From positions 1 to 13,437 of the forward strand of contig JAICLV010000058.1 of the NCBI GenBank assembly GCA_025925185.1: a DNA stretch of 13,437 nucleotides. Direction: 5' to 3'. The notes under the pieces are model-generated. The model saw only the letters and a list, made by a program, of their open reading frames with translations. It made no database searches and was not told the origin of the DNA. Every line of letters starts with the position of its first letter. Positions within the stretch are counted from its first letter, which is position 1. This DNA is from Acidothermaceae bacterium (lineage in GTDB: Bacteria > Actinomycetota > Actinomycetes > Acidothermales > Acidothermaceae). Made by a program: the position numbers and the translations under genes. Shown piece by piece: positions 6,086-13,437 of the stretch.

Positions 6086-7107
6086 ACGACGAAGAGGAGA
6101 TGTTGCGCGACGTTTTCAGCGCGCACGAGTATCTCGCGCCCGACCCGGTGGCGGTGCGCGCCGGGATTCGCAACAGGGCACGAGCGTATCGACGCCGTCG
6201 CAAGGCCGCGCAGGCCGCAGGCGGCGCAGTGCTCGGCGCCGGATTGGTGACCGTCGGCGTCGCAGCGCCATACCTCGCGCGCAACGCGTCGACCCACGGC
6301 ACCTCAAGCGTTTCGGCACTGGGTGTCGCTCCCGCCACAACCTCGCCCTCGCCGATCTCGTCGCAGGATGCCGACCGGGCGTTGAACGCGTACTTCAACG
6401 CCGGTTACAACTACGACGACGCGATGCAACTCGCGAAGTTGTGGAACATGTCGGACGACGCCCTCGCGGTGAAGACGGCCGCAGGGCAGAAGTTGCTGGC
6501 CGGCCAGCAGTTGCCGATCAAACCGAGCTCCACGCCGGCGAGCCAGGTCGACGCCGCGGAGTCAGCCGACGTCAACGCGTTCTTCGACGCCGGCTACACC
6601 TACGACGACGCGGTGCGGCTCGCGCAGCTGTGGAAGTCCGCCGACGCCTACCATGCGAAAGTCACCGGTGGGCAGAAGCTCCTGGCTGGCGAGACCCTGC
6701 CGATCGGGCCAGGTTCGACGCCCTCGTCTATCGAGGGCGCCCCGGCGGCCAGTCTCGACAGCCAAGACACCGCCGACATGGACGCGTTCTTCAACGCGGG
6801 CTACACCTACGACGACGCCGTGCAGCTCGGGAAGCTGTGGAAGATGTCCGACCTTTCGCAAATCAAGGCGACGGCCGGAAAGAAGGTCGCCGCAGGCGAG
6901 ACGCTGCCGATCGCGCCGGGCTCGACGGCCACCGACAAGCAGAACGCCACGGAGTCCGCCGACGTCGAGGCGTTTTTCAACGCCGGTTACACCTACGACG
7001 ACGCCGTGCGGCTTGGCCAGATGTGGAACAACGCGAACACCTACCAGGTGAAGGTCACCGCCGGTCAGAAGCTGATCGCCGGCGAGACGCTGCCGATCAA
7101 ACCGTGA
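6082..7107 (+). CDS. Single-span membrane protein with four tandem about 50-residue modules, partner of the SigE-type sigma factor, 341 aa
   Basis: I recognise no named domain. Residues 1-45 are charged and end in a basic patch (RARAYRRRRKAA). Residues 46-66 form one membrane span (AGGAVLGAGLVTVGVAAPYL). A Ser/Thr/Pro/Ala linker follows. Residues 99-341 hold four copies of a module with the pattern AFFNAGYTYDDAVRL...LW, then KVTAGQKLLAGETLPI, at 99-151, 162-213, 231-282 and 293-341. Basic residues before the span predict that the modules face outside. The first copy is the most divergent (AYFNAGYNYDDAMQL). The gene overlaps the sigma gene by four bases, so it sits where an anti-sigma factor is expected, but no zinc-finger HxxxCxxC motif or other anti-sigma domain is visible. 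A role as membrane sensor or anti-sigma factor is inferred from topology and position only. Confidence 0.82.
   Translation: MNDEEEMLRDVFSAHEYLAPDPVAVRAGIRNRARAYRRRRKAAQAAGGAVLGAGLVTVGVAAPYLARNASTHGTSSVSALGVAPATTSPSPISSQDADRALNAYFNAGYNYDDAMQLAKLWNMSDDALAVKTAAGQKLLAGQQLPIKPSSTPASQVDAAESADVNAFFDAGYTYDDAVRLAQLWKSADAYHAKVTGGQKLLAGETLPIGPGSTPSSIEGAPAASLDSQDTADMDAFFNAGYTYDDAVQLGKLWKMSDLSQIKATAGKKVAAGETLPIAPGSTATDKQNATESADVEAFFNAGYTYDDAVRLGQMWNNANTYQVKVTAGQKLIAGETLPIKP
6376..7104 (+). repeat. Four in-frame tandem coding repeats (module array)
   Basis: Copies lie at 6376-6534, 6565-6720, 6772-6927 and 6958-7104, with starts 189, 207 and 186 bases apart. Each encodes the core GYxYDDAVxL...LW...K..AGxK..AGxxLPI. 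Linkers between copies differ in length and sequence (for example an Ala/Ser-rich insert before copy 3), while the core is kept. Synonymous sites differ between copies, so the duplications are not recent. Confidence 0.85.
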
Positions 7108-7117
7108 CGTCGGTTCC

Positions 7118-8176
7118 GTGAAATCGCAGTTGCGGCTGCGCACCGGCTTCGAGATCGAACTGGTGGCTCCGGAAGGATCGAGTCGGCGGGTGCTCGCCGA
7201 TGAGATTGCCTTACGTCGCAGCGGAATTGTCCGCCAGGTCTGGCACCACGACAGCGAACCGTCGCTGGTGCCAGGCCTTGGCCGTTTCCTGCACCTGACC
7301 CAGGGTTTCGAGGTGCTCGACGGCGACGGGACGTCGGTATGCACGCTGGTCGACGACATCACCATCGTCGACGACCTCGATGTGCGCGCGCGTCCGGTGC
7401 CGGGCTGGCACCGCCTACTCACCGACGACTTCCGGGTGTTGCGACTCATCGCTATTCACGCGGACCCCGCCCAGCCGCTGGAGAAGTCGCTCGACCCGGT
7501 GGCCGCGTTGTGGGGCGTGCCCGTGCAACGGCACGGCGACTTCTTCAAGGTCGACGACGCCTCTGGCGCGACGATCGCGATGGCGGCGCCGCTAGGCGGC
7601 GGCCGCGAGCGGCCGTGCGAGATCGTCACCCCCCCGCTGGCCGGCAACCATCGGGACCTTCTCGACGTCCTGCTGTCGGCGGCCCGCGACCTCGGTTTCG
7701 GCGTGCCGCGAGAGGCCGCCGTGCACCTGCACTACGACGGTGCGCTGTTTCGACCGGCCGACGTTTTGTCCAACGTGATACGGCTTTTCGGCTGGTGGAG
7801 AGAGCCGCTGCGCGCGTTGCTGCAGACCAATCCAGCCTGCCGGCGGCTGGGACCGCTGCCGGCCGCGTTGCTCGACGCCGTGGCCGGGGTCCCGACGAAC
7901 GAGCAGCTTCGCGACGTCGCCACGTCGTCCGGGCTGTCGAAGTTCTTCGACGTGAACCTCACGCAACTGTTCGCCGAGAATCCGATCCGCGACACGGTCG
8001 AGGTGCGCATCCTGCCAGGGTCGATCGACGCCGACGACGTCGTGGCTCACGCGCGACTCGTCGAAGCGCTGTTGACCCGGTGCCAAGATCCGGCGCCGAT
8101 CGAACGTCCACCGACCGATATCGACGAAGCCGTCGCGGCGCTGCGCAGATACGACCCGGGACCTTTGTCCTGCTGA
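7118..8176 (+). CDS. Amidoligase-family enzyme (glutamine-synthetase-like carboxylate-amine ligase, PF12224-type), 352 aa
   Basis: The protein shows the scattered signature of the predicted amidoligases, which share the glutamine-synthetase/glutamate-cysteine-ligase fold and are thought to join a carboxylate to an amine using ATP. GFEIEL is at residues 10-15, CEIVTPPL at 167-174 (a second acidic metal-ligand region), HLHYD at 203-207, DVNLTQLF at 278-285, and TVEVRILPGSID at 293-304, which supplies the late Glu-x-Arg. No signal peptide or membrane span is seen, so it should act in the cytoplasm. The start is a GTG ten bases after the repeat-protein stop, without a clear Shine-Dalgarno site, so coupling to the upstream operon is likely. 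No ATP-grasp or peptidase partner lies nearby. The substrate cannot be read from sequence; a cell-wall precursor or small peptide is only a guess. Confidence 0.8.
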   Translation: MKSQLRLRTGFEIELVAPEGSSRRVLADEIALRRSGIVRQVWHHDSEPSLVPGLGRFLHLTQGFEVLDGDGTSVCTLVDDITIVDDLDVRARPVPGWHRLLTDDFRVLRLIAIHADPAQPLEKSLDPVAALWGVPVQRHGDFFKVDDASGATIAMAAPLGGGRERPCEIVTPPLAGNHRDLLDVLLSAARDLGFGVPREAAVHLHYDGALFRPADVLSNVIRLFGWWREPLRALLQTNPACRRLGPLPAALLDAVAGVPTNEQLRDVATSSGLSKFFDVNLTQLFAENPIRDTVEVRILPGSIDADDVVAHARLVEALLTRCQDPAPIERPPTDIDEAVAALRRYDPGPLSC

Positions 8177-8228
8177 GAGGGGGTGTGAGCCCCGGGCGCC
8201 GCGACCGCGGCGGTGTCAATGTGGTCTG

Positions 8229-8861
8229 GTGACGCTTCTCACCATGCGCGACGTGGGGCCGTGGTTTCGGCGCTGGCCGGCCGCCAGCGTCGCCGTGGCG
8301 GCTGCGCTCTACGCCGGTGTGTTCGCCCTGCGGATGACGACCGGCGCGCCGTCGGACACCACCTCGATGTTCTACGCGCTGCCCATCGCGCTGCTCGCGC
8401 TCACCTTCGGCCTCGCCGCCGGCGTCGCCGCCGGGCTGGCGGGGACGGCGCTCGTCGCCATCTGGGCGGTCGCCAACCACGTCGCGCTGTCGCCGGTGGG
8501 ATGGGCGACACGGGTGGTGCCGCTGCTGCTGCTCGGCGTCCTGCTCGGGCAGGCTGCCGACCGACTTCGCCGATCCCAGGCGGAGCTGGCTCGGCTCGAC
8601 AAATCGTCGCATTGGCACCGGCAAGCCGCCGAGATCAACGACTCCATCGTGCAAGGGCTGGCCGTCGCGAAGTGGGCGCTGGAAAGCGGCGACCTCGACG
8701 CGGCGCTGCGCATCGTCAGCGACACCCTCGACCAGGCCCACGCGATGGTGTCGCAGCTGTTGCGCGACGCCGGTCTCGAGCCCGGCGGCGAGCACGCCCC
8801 GCGCAGCCTAGCCACCTTGTCGTCAGCACCAGCGCCACTACAGGCCGACCGCCGCCGCTAA
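8229..8861 (+). CDS. Membrane protein with a DHp-like (histidine-kinase dimerisation) segment lacking the phosphoacceptor His and the ATPase domain, 210 aa
   Basis: The N-terminal half has three to four membrane spans (about residues 18-36, 47-62, 63-84 and 96-110: AASVAVAAALYAGVFAL, FYALPIALLALTFGLAAGV, PLLLLGVLLGQ). A cytoplasmic helix with QAADRLRRSQAELARL follows. Residues of about 130-182 resemble the two-helix dimerisation domain of NarL-partner kinases (HisKA_3): HRQAAEINDSIVQGLAVAKW then ALRIVSDTLDQAHAMVSQLL. In that family the first helix normally reads 'ELHD'; here it reads EIND, so the phosphoacceptor His is Asn137. There is no ATP-binding domain after it. It could be a sensor or scaffold that dimerises but cannot sign phosphate. 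The start is a GTG at 8229; an ATG at 8244 is equally possible. It lies 52 bases after the amidoligase gene. Confidence 0.65.
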   Translation: MTLLTMRDVGPWFRRWPAASVAVAAALYAGVFALRMTTGAPSDTTSMFYALPIALLALTFGLAAGVAAGLAGTALVAIWAVANHVALSPVGWATRVVPLLLLGVLLGQAADRLRRSQAELARLDKSSHWHRQAAEINDSIVQGLAVAKWALESGDLDAALRIVSDTLDQAHAMVSQLLRDAGLEPGGEHAPRSLATLSSAPAPLQADRRR

Positions 8862-8892
8862 GGATGGGCCGGGAGCGCGCATACTTCGGACC

Positions 8893-9231
8893 ATGGCGTA
8901 CGACGAGGATCTCGCCTACCGCATCCGCGAGGCGGTCGGCGGCGACGGCGGGGTCACCGAGCGCAGGATGTTCGGCGGGCTCGCATTTTTAGTCAACGGC
9001 AACCTGGCGGTGAGCGCGAGCGGTCGGGGCGGCATGCTGCTGCGCGTCGACCCGGCGCACGGCGAGACGCTGCTGCGTGAAGCGTGCGCCCGCCCATTTG
9101 AGATGCGCGGCCGTGAGCTGGCCGGCTGGTTGCACATCGACACCAGCAAAATCCCGGACGACGCGGCGTTCCGCCGGTGGGTCGCGCACGGGCTCAGCTA
9201 CGCAAAATCACTGCCGCCGAAGGGGCGCTGA
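8893..9231 (+). CDS. TfoX/Sxy N-terminal-domain protein, 112 aa
   Basis: A compact protein matching the N-terminal domain of the TfoX/Sxy family: RIREAVGGDGGVTERRMFGG then LAFLVNGNLAVSASGRGGML, with RVDPAHG and the late tryptophan region GWLHIDTSKI. In gamma-proteobacteria the full two-domain protein activates competence genes, but free-standing N-domains are widespread in actinobacteria and have no proven role; competence should not be inferred here. The whole gene is one domain, with no C-terminal TfoX part. The ATG at 8893 begins exactly at the family's usual 'MAYDEDLAYRI' and 31 bases separate it from the upstream stop. Its 3' end converges with the GDPD gene, with six bases between the two stops. 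Confidence 0.86.
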   Translation: MAYDEDLAYRIREAVGGDGGVTERRMFGGLAFLVNGNLAVSASGRGGMLLRVDPAHGETLLREACARPFEMRGRELAGWLHIDTSKIPDDAAFRRWVAHGLSYAKSLPPKGR

Positions 9232-9232
9232 T

Positions 9233-9246
9233 TTCGGCTAGCCGAA
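9233..9246. terminator. Palindrome between converging TfoX-like and GDPD genes
   Basis: TTCGGCTAGCCGAA is a perfect 14-base palindrome that includes the TAG stop of the GDPD gene (9240-9238, minus strand). As RNA it would form a 5-base-pair stem with a 4-base loop in either direction. No T-run follows, so it is at best a weak bidirectional terminator; it may be coincidental. Confidence 0.3.
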
Positions 9247-9873
9247 CGCGCGCATGACGTCGAGACTGTCGGTGGTCACGCCGTCAGCGCCGATGTCGCG
9301 CAACCAAAGAGCCCGCCGGACGTCGTTGACCGTCCACGCCACCACGGTTTTCGCACGCGCGTGCATTTGGTCGACCACGGAGCGCGACAGCAGCTTGTGG
9401 TTGACCGTCACCGCGTCGTCCGCGAGCGCGCCGCCGGCCAGCACGGTGTCGAGCTGGCGACTGTCGCCGATCGTGCGCCACGTGCGAAAACCCTTGGCCC
9501 GCAAGGCGTCCAGGTCGTCCACGAGCGGCGTGCAGGCAAGATAACGACCGGACGAGGAGAGCGTCGCGACGATCGCTGCGAGCAGCTCCGCGCGTCGTCC
9601 AACCTCTGTCTCTTTCAAATCAAGCAGGACGACGCGATCGGGCGGCACCAACTCCGCGACGTGCGCGAGCAGCGGCTCGCGGCGCTCGTGCCAGCCGCGC
9701 ACGAACCGCCAACCGTCGCGGCGCAGCACCGTGCCAAGTACCGGTAGGTAGTGCGAGACGACGAGTCGGCCGTGCCAGATCTGGACGTCGATCTCGAACA
9801 CCCTCGCGCCGGCGTCGGCGACCGCCTGGCACTCGACCTTGGTGCGCGGTGATCGATGCGCGACGATCAGCAT
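9238..9873 (-). CDS. Glycerophosphodiester phosphodiesterase family protein, 211 aa
   Basis: GDPD enzymes cleave glycerophosphodiesters to glycerol-3-phosphate and an alcohol inside a TIM barrel that binds a divalent metal. The expected residues are in place: His6-Arg7 in VAHRSPRT, Glu27 and Asp29 in FEIDVQ, His41 in VVSHYLP, the strand LLDLKE (about 83-88), AWTVND (179-184) and GADGVTTDS at the C-terminus. At 211 residues it is slightly short for the family but complete. There is no signal peptide, so it should be cytoplasmic. The ATG lies seven bases beyond the stop of the PF04185 phosphoesterase gene, so the two are almost certainly one transcript with coupled translation. The actual substrate (phospholipid head-group diester or another) is not determined by the sequence. 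Confidence 0.9.
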   Translation of the reverse strand: MLIVAHRSPRTKVECQAVADAGARVFEIDVQIWHGRLVVSHYLPVLGTVLRRDGWRFVRGWHERREPLLAHVAELVPPDRVVLLDLKETEVGRRAELLAAIVATLSSSGRYLACTPLVDDLDALRAKGFRTWRTIGDSRQLDTVLAGGALADDAVTVNHKLLSRSVVDQMHARAKTVVAWTVNDVRRALWLRDIGADGVTTDSLDVMRAFG

Positions 9874-9880
9874 CGCCCAG

Positions 9881-11329
9881 CTACCGCCGCCAGGGCACCG
9901 CGGGTGCGGGGAGTCCCGGCGGGTCGAGAAACGCGGGCGGCCTGTCGAAGTCGAGCATCTGCCAGGGCGCGACGGCGGCGGCGTCGCGCTTTGTCAACGG
10001 CGGCAGGTTCCACTTCTCCTCGATGAGCTTCAACGCCGAGGTGTGGTCGAAGACGGTCGACGAGACGCAGTCGGCCCTGGCGTACGGCGACACCACCACG
10101 GCGGGCACCCGAAAGCCGTAGCGGTCGTAACGTCCGGCGACCGTGTCGACCTGCTGCGCGGTGTGCCACAACGAGGTGTGCTTCAACAGCCAGCGCCACG
10201 GTCCGCTGGTGTCCAACAGGCTGTGCGGCAAAACGTCGTCGGGCTCCGCCGCGGGTGGTGGCGGCACATGGTCGTAGTAGCCGCCGTGCTCGTCGTAGAA
10301 CCAGATGAGCACGGTGTTCGGCCAGCCCTTGCCGCTCATCACGGCGTCGACCACGCTCGCGGCGAATCCCTCGCCGATGTGAATGTCTTGCGGGTTTTCC
10401 TCCGAGCCGGCCGCGAAATCGGGGTCGACGATGCTGACTGACGGCAATGTGCCAGCTGCCGCGTCGCGAAAAAACTGGTCGATATGCCGCAGGTGGCCGA
10501 TCGTGCGGAACAGCCCGAGAGGGTAGAGATTCGCGGTGCAATCAATCTCGCCGCGAATGCGGTGGTCGACGAACGGCACGAGTTGGCCGACGGCGAGTTT
10601 GAGGCCGCGCGCGAGACGCAGGAATCCCTTGCCGGCAAACCGCTTGCGCAGCAACCGGCCGTGCGGAACGTGGTGGTAGTTCGCCCACGAGATGCCGTAG
10701 CGGTTCAACAAGTCGAAGATGGTGCCCGACCGCGGATAGTCGATGATGCCCGCGATGATGTCGTCGATGAGTCCGTTGGCGGTGGCCGCCATCAAGAATC
10801 GGCGGTTGGGAAAGGTTGGCCCGAGGCAGGAGCAGAACCACCGATCGGCGAGCGGGAAGGTGCGCGTCAAGCCTGCGTAGAAGGGCAGGTCGGCTGCGGT
10901 CCAGTAGCCCATGCCCAAGGTCGGGTCGGCGTTCGGCGTGATGTCCTCCATGCTCGTGACGAAGCCGTCGTTTCGCCCGCCGTCGAACTGGAGGTGGCTC
11001 GACCGCCAACTTTGCGATGGCACGCTTGGCGTCTGCGTCGTCTTCTCGAAATGAAAAGGCGCGACCGGCGTCCCGTCGTGACGCGGGTTGGTGGGCAACG
11101 GTTCGGGAAACCCGTCGCCTCGGCCTGACTCGCCGAGGTAGTTGTCGAACGAGTGGTTCTCCATCATCAGGAGCACGATGTGCTTGACCTGCGGCACCCG
11201 GTCGATGCCAGGAGGCAAGGTGGGATCGGGCAGCCGCGAGAGGTCGGCGACGGCGTCACGGTGCCGGAGTCGCCGCCGGGCGGACAGGCGGTCGAGTCTC
11301 GGCTGCACCAAAGGCCGCATAAGACGCAT
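9881..11329 (-). CDS. Phosphoesterase of the phospholipase C / acid phosphatase family (PF04185), 482 aa, without a visible signal peptide
   Basis: A family member that hydrolyses phosphate esters, such as phospholipid head groups in the secreted phospholipase C branch. The key motifs are all present: IVLLMMENHSFDNYLG at about 51-66 (Glu57, Asn58, His59), GPTFPNRRFLM at 170-180, IVDPDFA at 300-306 and FYDEHGGYYDHVPPP at 344-358 (Asp346, Glu347, His348, Asp353, His354). The C-terminal strand RVPAVVVSPYARAD and SVFDHTSALKLIEEKW-type segment (STVFDHTSALKLIEEKWN) are typical. Secreted relatives normally carry a Tat signal; here the first 50 residues are basic with no RRxFL motif or hydrophobic stretch. 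The ATG at 11329 is the first start in the frame; an ATG at 11320 is possible. The gene follows the katG terminator and is joined to the GDPD gene. Confidence 0.88.
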   Translation of the reverse strand: MRLMRPLVQPRLDRLSARRRLRHRDAVADLSRLPDPTLPPGIDRVPQVKHIVLLMMENHSFDNYLGESGRGDGFPEPLPTNPRHDGTPVAPFHFEKTTQTPSVPSQSWRSSHLQFDGGRNDGFVTSMEDITPNADPTLGMGYWTAADLPFYAGLTRTFPLADRWFCSCLGPTFPNRRFLMAATANGLIDDIIAGIIDYPRSGTIFDLLNRYGISWANYHHVPHGRLLRKRFAGKGFLRLARGLKLAVGQLVPFVDHRIRGEIDCTANLYPLGLFRTIGHLRHIDQFFRDAAAGTLPSVSIVDPDFAAGSEENPQDIHIGEGFAASVVDAVMSGKGWPNTVLIWFYDEHGGYYDHVPPPPAAEPDDVLPHSLLDTSGPWRWLLKHTSLWHTAQQVDTVAGRYDRYGFRVPAVVVSPYARADCVSSTVFDHTSALKLIEEKWNLPPLTKRDAAAVAPWQMLDFDRPPAFLDPPGLPAPAVPWRR

Positions 11330-11448
11330 CGTCGCACGGCCGTTGACGGCGGGTACGGTCGAGTCGACCTCGACAGGGTCGCCTCGAAGGATCGCGGAGG
11401 TGCTCGAGGCCTTTCGATGAGCGCTGGATGGACGCCGTCTCGAACCAA

Positions 11449-11482
11449 AGAAGGCCCGGATGAGTTTCCATCCGGGCCTTCT
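11449..11482 (-). terminator. Strong intrinsic terminator behind katG
   Basis: A perfect 14-base-pair stem, 11449-11462 with 11469-11482, closes a 6-base loop (11463-11468). It lies nine bases past the katG stop. On the minus strand the stem ends in CCTTCT and is followed by TTGG, a short T-rich stretch. It separates katG from the phosphoesterase gene 120 bases further on. Confidence 0.85.
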
Positions 11483-11491
11483 GGTGGGCTG

Positions 11492-13437
<1,946 letters not shown>

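Noticed and set aside
6562..7449. Open frame of 295 codons on the minus strand across the repeat protein and amidoligase
   Set aside because: It spans the junction of two genes on the other strand with clear motifs, and its repeats are only antisense images of the module array.
8197..8212. Short GC inverted repeat CGCCGC / GCGGCG between the amidoligase and DHp-like genes
   Set aside because: Only six base pairs around four bases with no T-run, expected by chance at this GC content; not a convincing terminator.
7959..8795. Open frame of 278 codons on the minus strand opposite the amidoligase and DHp-like genes
   Set aside because: Arg/Gly/His-rich composition without a domain; the plus-strand frames have family motifs and membrane spans.
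8893..9231. TfoX-like gene as evidence for natural competence
   Set aside because: Only the N-terminal domain is present and no competence genes are nearby; such stand-alone domains are common and functionally unassigned.
11430..11450. GGTTCGAGAC on the minus strand, resembling a tRNA T-loop
   Set aside because: The flanking bases do not form the 5-base T-stem and no acceptor, D or anticodon arm can be drawn. The region is simply the end of the katG terminator.

Overview
The window is high-GC DNA with GTG starts, mostly tightly packed genes on both strands, and families typical of Actinomycetota: a SigE-family sigma factor, an HTH plus PASTA protein, cell-wall-binding repeat 2 (CWB2) modules, DUF1206 and a bifunctional KatG. 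It looks like chromosomal sequence of a free-living actinobacterium. I cannot place it to genus. I see no insertion sequence, phage gene, CRISPR array, tRNA or rRNA. No stretch longer than about 175 bases lacks a gene.

Layout. (1) 1-330: end of a medium-chain zinc-type dehydrogenase/quinone reductase on +, convergent with a minus-strand pair made of a two-CBS-domain protein (916-1341) and a PCC/DUF296 protein (348-803). (2) 1422-3656: a large secreted protein on the minus strand, with a ScyD/ScyE-like beta-propeller followed by three CWB2 repeats. It is divergent from a DUF1206 membrane protein (3830-4666). (3) 4586-5464: an HTH plus PASTA protein on the minus strand, divergent from a plus-strand cluster. 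The cluster holds a SigE-family sigma factor (5567-6085), a membrane-anchored protein with four copies of a roughly 50-residue module (6082-7107), an amidoligase-family enzyme (7118-8176), a membrane protein with a kinase-dead DHp-like segment (8229-8861) and a stand-alone TfoX N-domain protein (8893-9231). (4) Minus strand, from right to left: katG (11492 to beyond the right edge), a strong intrinsic terminator, a PF04185 phosphoesterase/phospholipase C-like gene (9881-11329) and a glycerophosphodiester phosphodiesterase (9238-9873) only 7 bases behind it.

The most unusual part is 5.46-8.86 kb. The sigma gene overlaps by an ATGA junction with a gene in the position normally held by an anti-sigma factor. 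Its product has a short basic cytoplasmic segment, one membrane span and an outside portion built of four tandem modules, with no recognised anti-sigma domain. An amidoligase with a glutamine-synthetase-like core (amide or peptide bond formation) follows 10 bases later. A perfect 7-4-7 palindrome lies between the sigma gene and the divergent HTH-PASTA gene and overlaps possible -10 elements for both directions. My inference is a cell-envelope-sensing regulon in which an outside module array and/or the PASTA protein controls a sigma factor, with an amidoligase as a possible effector. This is a hypothesis from gene order and visible motifs, not a demonstrated system.

The katG product keeps every catalytic residue I can check. 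The phospholipase-like protein and the GDPD have no visible signal peptide, so both may act in the cytoplasm.
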